This document shows, piece by piece, positions 33,188 to 41,150 of a stretch of 49,218 nt of DNA; the stretch's first letter is position 1, and every line of letters begins with the position of its first letter. This DNA comes from an uncultured Oscillospiraceae bacterium (lineage in GTDB: Bacteria > Bacillota > Clostridia > Oscillospirales > Oscillospiraceae). The position numbers were made by a program, and so were the translations under genes. Below the pieces are notes generated by a model. It was given only the letters and a program-made list of their open reading frames with translations, was not told where the DNA came from and did no database searches. The stretch is from positions 1 to 49,218 of the forward strand of contig CAAFMK010000029.1 of assembly GCA_900763995.1 (NCBI GenBank), given 5' to 3'.

Positions 33188-33738
33188 ACTCTGATTTTAT
33201 CTGTTTTTTGGGCCATATTGAAATCTTATACCTTGATTTTTGGTGAGCTTGTTCCCAAGTGCATTGCGATGAAAAAACCAGAGCAGCTGGCGATGGGCAT
33301 TTCTGGATTGGTCAGCAGTATCTCAGTGATGTTCAAGCCAATTGTCTGGTTCCTCTCTGTATCCACCAATTTGGTGCTCCGGCTGTGTGGGATTGACCCC
33401 AATGAAGCAGAGGAGCTTGTGGGTGAGTTAAATAACGAGTCTGCAAGTACACAGAATGATGAGCCCTATATTGAGCAAATGGATGAGGAAACATGGAAAA
33501 TCTTTGGGAATGTAGATTTGCGTGAGATCCAGGAGGCTATGGGGATCGAGATTGTCTCCACAGATCGTGATACTTTTACAGGGCTGGTCTTTGATCCCCT
33601 GGAGATGATTCCCAATGAAGGGGCCCAAATATTGATTTGGAAATCCAAAATATGATGATCCATACTAGCAGCGTTGCAGACCACCAGATCGAATCCGCAA
33701 CCATCCAGTTGAAGGAGAAAGGCGTTCGTTTGTCATAA
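33185..33738 (+). pseudogene. Decayed CNNM/CorC-type (hemolysin family) transporter gene
   Basis: The remains of a gene for a DUF21-CBS-CorC membrane protein (CNNM family). The 5' part including the first helices is lost. The frame from about 33185 reads into LIFGELVPKCIAMKKPEQLA, the DUF21 signature, and on to LRLCGIDPNEAEE. It then jumps straight to the CorC end domain (YIEQMDEETWKIFGNVDLRE, then STDRDTFTGLVFDPLEMIP), so the two CBS domains are missing. Near 33625 a frameshift moves the homologous frame by one base; IDLEIQNMM to QLKEKG continues in the new frame to a TAA at 33736-33738. At least three lesions, so not functional. A TTG-started 145-codon open frame at 33218-33655 is only a piece of it. 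Confidence 0.85.
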
Positions 33739-33789
33739 ATGATCTGCTACCACCATTGGGTATCCCTGTTTTTTGATCTGGGAGGTGTG

Positions 33790-34224
33790 TTATTCACCGT
33801 CCTGATCCTCTTGATTTTGATACTTCTCCCGAAATCTCGCCTTTCCGTCAGCAATTACCAGGCACAGCCAGATGCCATAAAGGAAGAAGAGCACAATAGA
33901 CAGAAAGAAAAACTTTATTCCAGCTGTCTTATCTGGTGAAAATTCGGATACCAAATAGCCAATGACCAGAATGGCCGGACCCAAGTATCGGATCAGGTTA
34001 TAGTATTTGCCAAACCGCTTTTCCAGCACATAGTCTGTCAGCGCAACGGACTGTTTTCGACGGGGTTCAACTTCTGGAAAAACACCGATCACCAGCAGAA
34101 ACAAAATGGCGATAGATGGGATAAAGGGGGTGTAATCGAAATGGCGAGCCAGCAGATTGTAGGCGATCAAGATCAGAAACAGAATGGGGAGCCAATAGGT
34201 CTTTGGAGGACGGTTTCGTTTCAT
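33790..34224 (-). CDS. Four-helix membrane protein downstream of blaR1-like gene
   Basis: A 144-residue protein with four predicted membrane helices at about 10-29, 34-50, 75-95 and 103-126 and a charged C-terminus (ARFREKYQNQEDQDGE). The middle loop contains EPRRKQSVALTDYVLEKRFGKYY. I do not recognise the family. GGAGGTATCGCC before the ATG at 34224 is a strong ribosome binding site. It starts only twelve bases after the blaR1-like gene and is its only operon partner, so it is the likely output or protection gene of that regulatory system. Its end meets the decayed transporter gene tail to tail. Confidence 0.8.
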   Translation of the reverse strand: MKRNRPPKTYWLPILFLILIAYNLLARHFDYTPFIPSIAILFLLVIGVFPEVEPRRKQSVALTDYVLEKRFGKYYNLIRYLGPAILVIGYLVSEFSPDKTAGIKFFFLSIVLFFLYGIWLCLVIADGKARFREKYQNQEDQDGE

Positions 34225-34236
34225 GGCGATACCTCC

Positions 34237-35796
34237 TTATTGCCAGCCGGTTTCAGTCCCCAGCAGGGACTCCAGATAGTCCCAGTCCACAGTTTCCTGA
34301 ACCAGATAGGTGGCTTGGAGATCAAACCTGCTGCTATACCGTTCCACTACAGTCAGCCCCAGAGGGCTGAGGGTGAGCAGGAGATCCTCATCAGAACCAC
34401 TGATAAAAAATTCGAGATACTCGCTGCCCACCTCATAGGAGCAGCCGGCGGGCTTCATGGAGTAGCTGCCTACGATCTGCTCTAGAGGGAGCTGGGCCAG
34501 ATAGTCCAAAATGGCCTGACTGTCAGCATGGGCATATCTTTGGTTGAAGCGCAGGTCTAGCACATGGGACACCTGACACTCCTCGGAGCCCAGAGGGAAG
34601 ATCAGCTCTTGGCCGCTGCCCTGTTGATAGGACAGGGTGACATAGCCGGAGATGACAAACAGCACAAGGGTCATGGCCCCAGCAAGCAATCCACCCACAA
34701 ATCTCCGTGAGGGGGTGACCACACTGCGCAGACGATAGCGCAGGGCAGAGGCAGAGGTAGACAGACAGGTGGTAAATCCCCGCTGATTCCCGGCGGTGTG
34801 CAGCAGAAGGGAGGCGTATTGCTGGCGCTGCCCCTCATCGGCACCCATCAGTACTGTCTCATCACAGCTCAGCTCCAGGTCGTCAGCACTGCTCCGCATG
34901 GCCAGCCACATAAGGGGATTGAACCAGCCCAGGGCGGAACAAAAGGTCAGAAAGAACTTATTGCCACTGTCAAAACGCATGATGTGTACCAGCTCATGGC
35001 GGAGGATGAGGGACAGATCGTCAGGGGAGTAGTGGAGCTGTGGCAGCACAACCCGGATGTCTCGGAAGAAAAAGCCCATAGACAAAGGGGTTTTCACATT
35101 TGGGGAGCGGAAGAGCAGGGGGATACACTCCATGTTGGCCTCTTTGCACACCTGCTGCCACAGAGCCAGGATCTCTGGCTCCTCCACTGGGGTGGCATCT
35201 TTCAGGACGAAGTGACGGAACTGGAGATGGGAGAGAACCTTCCATAGCAGTATGGTAGCAAAGCCCGTCAGCCAAATCGTACACAGAGTCTTGGCCAGAG
35301 AAGATGGGATAGAGATTACATACAGGGGGGTACGCCGCATAATGCCATAAAAATGGAAAAATGTGAGGGTTGTGGGCAGCAGCCACAGCAAAGCACAGGT
35401 GCGGGCGCTGATCGATCGGCGCAGCAGCGGGAGGAGCAAGGCCAGAAACAGATAGTAGATACAGGAGTCAATCAGCATACTGATCAGGATGGAAAGAACA
35501 AAGTGGAAAGATTGTTTTCGCACAAACAGGTTGAGGCTCAGGATGATAACCATAAAGTAAAAGGAGAGAATAAGGGTGTTGAGGAATGGGAGATAGCGCC
35601 GGTTTCCCTTCCTCAGCTCTGGAGCCAGTTCCCGCTGAACACTGGTGTAAATGAATTGGGCGACCAGACAGCTCAGAAGCAAAGAGGCACTCCACTCACG
35701 AATCCCAACTGGGCCGGCCAGTGTGATAATGGCTGTAATGCCAGTGATGGAGAAGAGAAATGACTCCACATTTTTGAAGGTTTGTGTGCTGTTCAT
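34237..35796 (-). CDS. BlaR1/MecR1-like M56 membrane metallopeptidase sensor
   Basis: Membrane zinc peptidase of 519 residues that, in this family, cleaves or triggers cleavage of a BlaI-type repressor. Several helices in the first half are followed by the cytosolic M56 domain with HELVH (267-271), E308 in DLELSCDET as a probable third ligand, and a last helix near 366-386. The outer C-terminus of about 130 residues is not a penicillin-binding domain: it is too short and has no SxxK motif, so the ligand is not expected to be a beta-lactam. GGGGGAAC before the ATG at 35796 is the ribosome binding site. One base separates the blaI stop from the ATG's reading start region; co-translation is likely. 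Confidence 0.9.
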   Translation of the reverse strand: MNSTQTFKNVESFLFSITGITAIITLAGPVGIREWSASLLLSCLVAQFIYTSVQRELAPELRKGNRRYLPFLNTLILSFYFMVIILSLNLFVRKQSFHFVLSILISMLIDSCIYYLFLALLLPLLRRSISARTCALLWLLPTTLTFFHFYGIMRRTPLYVISIPSSLAKTLCTIWLTGFATILLWKVLSHLQFRHFVLKDATPVEEPEILALWQQVCKEANMECIPLLFRSPNVKTPLSMGFFFRDIRVVLPQLHYSPDDLSLILRHELVHIMRFDSGNKFFLTFCSALGWFNPLMWLAMRSSADDLELSCDETVLMGADEGQRQQYASLLLHTAGNQRGFTTCLSTSASALRYRLRSVVTPSRRFVGGLLAGAMTLVLFVISGYVTLSYQQGSGQELIFPLGSEECQVSHVLDLRFNQRYAHADSQAILDYLAQLPLEQIVGSYSMKPAGCSYEVGSEYLEFFISGSDEDLLLTLSPLGLTVVERYSSRFDLQATYLVQETVDWDYLESLLGTETGWQ

Positions 35797-35797
35797 A

Positions 35798-36175
35798 TTA
35801 CAGTTCCCCCTTTCTCAAAAGCTCACTGAGTTCCTTCAGATCCTCCTGACTCAGCCCGCTGTCACACAGGGCGGCGGCAAAGGTGGATATACTGCCCCTG
35901 CATAACTTGCGGATAAAGCTGTCGCTCTGGGCGGCCAGATAGTCTGCCTTACCGATCAAAGGGGTGTAGAGACTGCGGCGGCCCTCCTTTTTGATGGATA
36001 CAAACCCCTTGTCCCCAAGGCGGGTCAGCATGGTCAAAAGGGTGGTTGTGGCCATCTGGTGGGCTGGGAACAGAACCTGCTCAATGTCTGTCCGAGTGGC
36101 GGGAGCGGGACAGTCCCACAGGGCCTGCATGACCTCCAGCTCCCCATCAGGCAGACGGTGAATTTCCTGCTTCAT
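35798..36175 (-). CDS. BlaI/MecI/CopY-family transcriptional repressor
   Basis: Winged-helix repressor of 125 residues. The opening LPDGELEVMQALWDCPAPAT is the family signature, a recognition helix region MATTTLLTMLTRLGDKGFV lies at 41-59, and a C-terminal dimer arm follows with STFAAALCDSG, around which M56 sensors cleave such repressors. The start is ATG 36175 after AGAGGT; GTG 36184 would overlap that site. It is first in the operon with the M56 sensor and the four-helix protein. Two sites matching the family's TACA/TGTA box lie in its own promoter, so it almost certainly represses itself. Confidence 0.93.
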   Translation of the reverse strand: MKQEIHRLPDGELEVMQALWDCPAPATRTDIEQVLFPAHQMATTTLLTMLTRLGDKGFVSIKKEGRRSLYTPLIGKADYLAAQSDSFIRKLCRGSISTFAAALCDSGLSQEDLKELSELLRKGEL

Positions 36176-36192
36176 AGTGCACACCTCTTTTC

Positions 36193-36241
36193 TACACTTG
36201 TAGTATACTTATATTCTACTATTGTAGAATATAAGAGTCAA
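36193..36241 (-). promoter_or_regulatory. Promoter with two BlaI/CopY-type operators
   Basis: Minus-strand promoter TTGACT (36236-36241), 17-base spacer, TAGAAT (36213-36218). A perfect 9-bp inverted repeat, ATATTCTAC/GTAGAATAT (36211-36219 with 36224-36232), covers the -10 and most of the spacer. A second site, TACACTTGTA (36193-36202), matches the TACANNTGTA box exactly just downstream of the start point. The two centres are 24 bases apart. Confidence 0.85.
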
Positions 36242-36304
36242 GAAAAATATGCCATCCAAAAGATAGGATGACACACAGGGATGGGAGAAACTCCTTACCA
36301 TATA

Positions 36305-36350
36305 CCAAGGCCAAGTGGGGATCAGTTTCCCACTTGGCCTTGGTGTTTTA
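36305..36350. terminator. Strong hairpin between blaI promoter and lrgB
   Basis: Perfect 15-bp stem CCAAGGCCAAGTGGG/CCCACTTGGCCTTGG (36305-36319 with 36329-36343). T-rich sequence (TGTTTTA) follows on the plus strand only; on the minus strand the bases after it are TATATGG. It most likely ends the lrgAB transcript or blocks read-through, but the polarity is odd. Confidence 0.6.
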
Positions 36351-36392
36351 ATAAATTCAGATGTGGGTATCATACAAAGATCAGCCAGTCTA

Positions 36393-37076
36393 TCAGGGCA
36401 TGAAGAGCACCAGCACAGAGGTCATAATGCCGCACAGGCAAAGGGAGATAGAGCTCATGGCACCCTGGAGCTGTCCAATCTCCATCGCTTTGGCCGTGCC
36501 TAGGGCGTGGCTGCAAGCACCGATGGATACGCCCTCAGCCACAGGATCGGTCACACGGAAAAACCGGGAAAACATGGGGGCAAACACTGCACCTGTCAAA
36601 CCGGTCACCATCACAGCCCCAATGGTGATACTGGGCACCCCGTCCCCATTTTCTGCAATGGCCGCAGCGATGGCGGTGGTGAGACTTTTGGGGAGCAGAG
36701 AGCTGGTCATGGATGTATCCATGACAAAAAGCTTGCACAGCAGCAGGATGGAGCCAATGCTGACCAGACAGCCCACAAAACAGCCCACCAGCACAGGCAG
36801 AAAGTACTGCCCAAGAAGCTTGCGCTGGTTGTAGATATTCAGGGCTAAAACTGCGGTGACCGGGCCAAGCATCATGGAGATAAGGGAGCCGCCCTGGGAA
36901 AAGGTGCTGTATGGGATGTGGAATACCACCAGCACCAAAATGACCAGAGCCACTGCAATCAGCATGGGATTAAGCAGGACAAGGCCAGTCTTTTTCTGCA
37001 CCCACTGACCAACACACCAGGCCAGACAGCACAATACGATCCCGAACAGGGGGGAGGAGATAATCGCTGTGATCAT
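36393..37076 (-). CDS. lrgB: LrgB/CidB family membrane protein
   Basis: Integral membrane protein of 227 residues in the LrgB (CidB) family, the partner of holin-like LrgA; described as modulators of murein hydrolase export or, in some bacteria, of pyruvate or glycolate transport. Several hydrophobic helices are evident. Conserved parts include MMLGPVTAVLALNIYNQ near 68-84, LPKSLTTAIAAAIAE near 127 and SIGACSHALGTAKAMEIG near 190. The start overlaps the end of lrgA by four bases, so the two are coupled. Confidence 0.93.
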   Translation of the reverse strand: MITAIISSPLFGIVLCCLAWCVGQWVQKKTGLVLLNPMLIAVALVILVLVVFHIPYSTFSQGGSLISMMLGPVTAVLALNIYNQRKLLGQYFLPVLVGCFVGCLVSIGSILLLCKLFVMDTSMTSSLLPKSLTTAIAAAIAENGDGVPSITIGAVMVTGLTGAVFAPMFSRFFRVTDPVAEGVSIGACSHALGTAKAMEIGQLQGAMSSISLCLCGIMTSVLVLFMP

Positions 37077-37438
37077 GGATGCCCTCCTTTCCGCTTTTGC
37101 CAGGACATAAGCAGCTGGACAGTCCAGCCTGTGGCCGCATAGACCAGCGGAGTTGTCAGGACGGCAATGACAAAAAAGGGAATTAGGATCACAGATAATG
37201 TGCTCCAGTGCTCCACAATCCCTACACAGGAGGGGAGAAAGAAAAAGGCCATATTACCAATCAGGAATGTGCAGATGCGCCGGATATGGTGCTCCTTGAC
37301 AAGGCCAGTGAGCAGCAGAACCAGCAGTATGAGCATACTCAGCACACTGGCGGGAAAGGCGAAGGGCAGCAGTGTGACAAGGCCCTCACTCAGCAGGTAG
37401 ATGCCAAATACAATGGCAATTTCACTCATAATATTCAA
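37073..37438 (-). CDS. lrgA: LrgA/CidA family holin-like protein
   Basis: Holin-like membrane protein of about 121 residues with four helices. It reads EIAIVFGIYLLSEGLVTLLP near the start, then LLVLLLTGLVKEHHI and NMAFFFLPSCVGIVEH, the conserved LrgA core. The start is uncertain: TTG 37438 has GGGAG eight bases upstream, while ATG 37429 is a better codon but lies 17 bases from it. It begins within a few bases of the lysA stop at 37444 and so appears to be translated from the lysA transcript. Confidence 0.88.
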   Translation of the reverse strand: MNIMSEIAIVFGIYLLSEGLVTLLPFAFPASVLSMLILLVLLLTGLVKEHHIRRICTFLIGNMAFFFLPSCVGIVEHWSTLSVILIPFFVIAVLTTPLVYAATGWTVQLLMSWQKRKGGHP

Positions 37439-37443
37439 GACAC

Positions 37444-38703
37444 TTACTCCCAAATTGCAGTGGCGAAATAGTCCTCAGGGGTCTCTGCCCGGCGGATAAG
37501 GCGGGTGGAGCCGTCCTCTTGCAAGAGGATTTCAGCAGAGCGCAGCCGTCCGTTATACTGGTACCCCATGGCGTGGCCGTGGGCACCGGTGTCGTGAATG
37601 ATCAGCAGATCTCCAATTTCAATTTCTGGCAGCATACGGTCAATGGCAAATTTGTCATTGTTCTCACACAGTGGCCCGGTAATATCATACTTGTGGTCAC
37701 AGGGGGCCAGTTCCTTACCCATAACTGTAATGTGGTGGTAGGCCCCATACATGGCGGGGCGCATCAGGTTGGCGGCGCAGGCATCCACGCCGATGTACTC
37801 CTTGTGGGTGTGCTTTTGGTGGACAGAACGGGTGACCAGATGGCCAAAGGGGGCCAGCATGAACCGCCCCAGCTCAGTATAGATGGATACATCTCCCATA
37901 CCAGCAGGAAGTAAGATCTCCTCATAGGCCCTGCGCACGCCCTCACCAATCACAGCAATGTCGTTGGCGGGCTGGTCTGGGCGGTAGGGTACGCCCACAC
38001 CACCAGACAGATTGATAAAGGTGATGTGACAGCCAGTCTCCTCTTTCAGCTCCACTGCGGTGCGGAACAAGATGGCGGCCAGGGTGGGGTAATACTCGTT
38101 TGAAATGGTGTTGGAGGCCAGAAAGGAGTGAATGCCAAACTCCTCTGCGCCCAGCTCCTTGAGTGTGCGGAAGGCCTCACTCATCTGGGGACGGGTCATG
38201 CCGTACTTGGCCTGACCGGGGTTGTCCATGACCTGAAAGCCCTCTTTACTCTCACCCAGAGTAAAAATACCCCCTGGATTATACCGACAGGAGATTTTTT
38301 TAGGAATATAGCCAATCGTATCCTTTAAAAAGTCGATATGGGTGATGTCATCCAAATTGATGGTGACCCCCAGCTTGTCTGCAAGGACAAATTCCTCTGG
38401 AGGAGTGTTGTTGGAGGAGAACATAATTTCCCCTCCTGAAAAGCCACAGCGGTCAGACATCATAAGCTCTGTGAGGGAGGAGCAGTCCACGCCGCAGCCC
38501 TCCTCCCGTAGTATTTTCAAAATCTGGGGATTTGGGGTGGCCTTGACTGCGAAGAACTCCCGGTATCCGGGATTCCAGGCAAAGGCCTTCTGGAGGGCAC
38601 GAGCATTCTCACGGATCCCCCGTTCATCGTATAGATGGAAGGGGGTGGGGTACTGCGCTGTAATTTTCTGGAGCTGCTCCAGATTGACAAATGGTCTTTT
38701 CAT
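37444..38703 (-). CDS. lysA: Diaminopimelate decarboxylase-type enzyme (LysA)
   Basis: PLP enzyme of 419 residues that makes L-lysine from meso-diaminopimelate. The PLP lysine is K54 in FFAVKATPN, and NLSGGVGVPYRP and the C-terminal PLCENNDKFAIDR (ligand Cys) and GAHGHAMGYQYNGRLR are present. The canonical HxGS segment is replaced by HSFLASN (192-198), which marks a divergent LysA subgroup that I recall also from Bacteroidetes. The ATG at 38703 lies 14 bases after GGAG, rather far; no better start exists. It is first in a lysA-lrgA-lrgB unit on the minus strand. A related decarboxylase activity cannot be fully excluded. Confidence 0.88.
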   Translation of the reverse strand: MKRPFVNLEQLQKITAQYPTPFHLYDERGIRENARALQKAFAWNPGYREFFAVKATPNPQILKILREEGCGVDCSSLTELMMSDRCGFSGGEIMFSSNNTPPEEFVLADKLGVTINLDDITHIDFLKDTIGYIPKKISCRYNPGGIFTLGESKEGFQVMDNPGQAKYGMTRPQMSEAFRTLKELGAEEFGIHSFLASNTISNEYYPTLAAILFRTAVELKEETGCHITFINLSGGVGVPYRPDQPANDIAVIGEGVRRAYEEILLPAGMGDVSIYTELGRFMLAPFGHLVTRSVHQKHTHKEYIGVDACAANLMRPAMYGAYHHITVMGKELAPCDHKYDITGPLCENNDKFAIDRMLPEIEIGDLLIIHDTGAHGHAMGYQYNGRLRSAEILLQEDGSTRLIRRAETPEDYFATAIWE

Positions 38704-38739
38704 GGCAATATCTGAAACTCCTTTGTAAGATAATTTTAA

Positions 38740-38745
38740 ATTATA
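38740..38745 (-). promoter_or_regulatory. Predicted -10 element of the lysA promoter
   Basis: TATAAT on the minus strand, 37 bases before the lysA ATG, in an AT-rich stretch. No good -35 can be seen. The short gap to glnN (38704-38778) has no clear terminator. Confidence 0.5.
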
Positions 38746-38778
38746 ATCCACATTGGATGGCTGTTATGTGGAAAATGC

Positions 38779-40887
38779 TCAAACTTCAAACATCAGATCC
38801 CCGTAGGTGGGCACAGGCCAGATACCCTTATCCACCAAAAGCTCCAGCTCGTCCACAGGATGGCGCAGGGCATCCATGGCGGGGATCACGGCCTCGTGGT
38901 AGGTTCGGGCCATCTCATCGATCTTCTGAATGTTGTCCACCCGATCCATCAGGGGCTTGAGCTGCTCCAATGCGGTGGAGGCATCGGCCAGCAGGGAGCT
39001 GACCTGTGTGAGCAGCTTGCGCTGTACGGACAGATCAGCGGCGGGACAGGCGGCGGCCACGGAAGAGATAGAATCCCCCAGCCGGGATGCGTAGGTGATA
39101 GCGGTGGGGATATAGTGCTTAGAGGCCATATGGACCATGGTGTTGGCTTCGATCTTGATCATCTTTACATAGGTCTCATACATGATCTCCGCCCGGGCCT
39201 CCAGCTCAGACTGGGTGAAGATCCCGAATTTGGTGAAAAGATCTCTTGCCTTTTGGGTGGTCAGGGCAGAAACAGCATCCACCATCGAGGTCAGGTTGGG
39301 CAGACCCCGGCGTGTGGCCTCAGCCACCCAGGCATCTGAGTAGCCATCATCATTGAAGATAATGCGCTGGTGCTCACTCATCCACTTGTGAATAAGTTTG
39401 GAGCAGGCGGAATTGAAGTCCTCAGCCCCCTCCAAAAGATCGGCAGCCTGACAGAAGGACTCGGCCACAATGGCGTTTAAGGTTACATTGGCCTCTGCAA
39501 TGGAGTCAGAGGAGCCCACCATGCGGAACTCAAATTTGTTGCCAGTGAAGGCAAAGGGGGAGGTGCGGTTTCGATCTGTGCCATCCTTGTGGAGGACGGG
39601 GACGGTGGACACGCCAGAGTCAAGAGTACCCTGGGCCAGCAGCTGGATCGAGTCCACATTAGCCACGATCTGGGCCACCACATCGTCCAGCTGATCCCCA
39701 AGGAAGATGGAGATAATGGCCGGTGGGGCCTCCTGAGCGCCCAGACGGTGTTCGTTGCCCACACAGGAGGCGGAGCATCGCAGCAGGTCAGCGTGTACAT
39801 CCACCGCCTTCATAATACAGGCCAGTACCAGCAGGAACTGGAGATTCTCGTTGGGGGTGTCCCCGGGGTCCAGAAGATTTTCCCCAATGTCAGTGGAGAT
39901 CGACCAGTTGTTGTGTTTTCCTGAGCCGTTGACCCCGGCAAAGGGCTTTTCGTGGAGGAGACAGACCAGACCGTGTCGGGTAGCCACCCGCTTCATGGTC
40001 TCCATGGTCAGCTGATTTTGATCCACCGCCAGATTACAGGTGGTGTAGATGGGGGCCAGCTCATGCTGGGCAGGGGCGGCCTCGTTGTGCTGGGTGGTGG
40101 CGGGGATACCCAGCTTCCACAGCTCCTCGTTCAAATCGGCCATAAAGGAACCGACCCGGGGGCGAATGACCCCAAAATACTGGTCATCCATCTCCTGTCC
40201 CTTGGGGGCTGGGGCACCAAACAGGGTGCGCCCGGTATAAATAAGATCACGGCGCTTTAAATACTTCTCCCGATCCACCAGAAAATACTCCTGCTCGGCA
40301 CCCACTAAGGGGGTGACCCGCTTGGCCTGTGTGTTGCCAAACAGCCTCAGGATACGCAGGGACTGGGCGCTGATGGCCTCCATAGAGCGCAGCAGAGGGG
40401 TTTTCTTATCCAGGGCCTCCCCGTTATAGGAGACAAAAATGGTGGGGATACACAAAATGGTGCCGCAGGACATCTCTTTGACAAAGGCCGGAGAGGTCAT
40501 GTCCCAGGCGGTGTAGCCACGGGCGTAGTGGGTGGCGCGCAGACCGCCGGATGGGAAAGAGGAGGCATCGGGCTCCCCCATGATCAGCTGTTTTCCAGTG
40601 AACTGGAGCAGGGTCTTACTATCTTGGGGTGCGGTGAGGAAGCCATCATGCTTTTCAGCGGTGATACCGGTGAGAGGTTGGAACCAGTGGGTGTAGTGGG
40701 TAGCGCCCTTTTCAACCGCCCAGTCCTTCATGGCATTTGCCACAATATCTGCTGTAGCCACAGAGATGTTTCCCCCATGCTCCATCACATCCAGCATTTC
40801 AGCAAAAACCTTCTTGGAAAGTCGCTCACGCATTACAGTAAGACTAAATACATTGGTGCCAAAAATTTCAGTAATATGGTTGCTCAT
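38779..40887 (-). CDS. glnN: Type III glutamine synthetase
   Basis: ATP-dependent synthesis of glutamine from glutamate and ammonia, the main ammonia entry. The 702 residues place it in the large GSIII class, not in GSI (about 450). GSIII marks are THWFQPLTG (66-74), GEPDASSFPSGGLR (104-117) and HNEAAPAQHELAP (267-279). The final domain is helical. AAAGGGG precedes the ATG at 40887 by about eleven bases, and a well-formed minus-strand promoter lies 31 bases upstream. No P-II gene, amtB or glnR/MerR-type regulator is adjacent. Confidence 0.96.
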   Translation of the reverse strand: MSNHITEIFGTNVFSLTVMRERLSKKVFAEMLDVMEHGGNISVATADIVANAMKDWAVEKGATHYTHWFQPLTGITAEKHDGFLTAPQDSKTLLQFTGKQLIMGEPDASSFPSGGLRATHYARGYTAWDMTSPAFVKEMSCGTILCIPTIFVSYNGEALDKKTPLLRSMEAISAQSLRILRLFGNTQAKRVTPLVGAEQEYFLVDREKYLKRRDLIYTGRTLFGAPAPKGQEMDDQYFGVIRPRVGSFMADLNEELWKLGIPATTQHNEAAPAQHELAPIYTTCNLAVDQNQLTMETMKRVATRHGLVCLLHEKPFAGVNGSGKHNNWSISTDIGENLLDPGDTPNENLQFLLVLACIMKAVDVHADLLRCSASCVGNEHRLGAQEAPPAIISIFLGDQLDDVVAQIVANVDSIQLLAQGTLDSGVSTVPVLHKDGTDRNRTSPFAFTGNKFEFRMVGSSDSIAEANVTLNAIVAESFCQAADLLEGAEDFNSACSKLIHKWMSEHQRIIFNDDGYSDAWVAEATRRGLPNLTSMVDAVSALTTQKARDLFTKFGIFTQSELEARAEIMYETYVKMIKIEANTMVHMASKHYIPTAITYASRLGDSISSVAAACPAADLSVQRKLLTQVSSLLADASTALEQLKPLMDRVDNIQKIDEMARTYHEAVIPAMDALRHPVDELELLVDKGIWPVPTYGDLMFEV

Positions 40888-40917
40888 GCCGCTCAGACCC
40901 CTTTCAACAATAGCTTA

Positions 40918-40946
40918 ATCATATCCTATCTGTCCTTTCATTGCAA
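40918..40946 (-). promoter_or_regulatory. Predicted promoter of glnN
   Basis: Minus strand TTGCAA (40941-40946), 17-base spacer, TATGAT (40918-40923). A second TTGCAA lies 23 bases upstream at about 40964. The following stretch to the dapF start (about 200 bases) has a CATCCGGC/GCCGGATG stem near 41047-41080 and nothing I can name. Confidence 0.65.
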
Positions 40947-41150
40947 TAAAAATTCTGGCAAATTGCAACTGGAAACGACAGACTGTGGTGGGGATATTCC
41001 ACAAATCACCCTCCTGCATCCCCGTGCTGATGACATGAGGAAAACATCCGGCGCATACGCTACAGCAAATGGCCGGATGCCGTGCATCTGTCTGAACTGT
41101 GGGCGGCTCCATGGCGGAGCATTGCCGGCAGCCGGGAAAGGAGTGTCATG

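Noticed and set aside
33739..33939. A short plus-strand frame with hydrophobic start facing the four-helix membrane gene
   Set aside because: It lies mostly antisense to the supported membrane protein gene and has no ribosome binding site.
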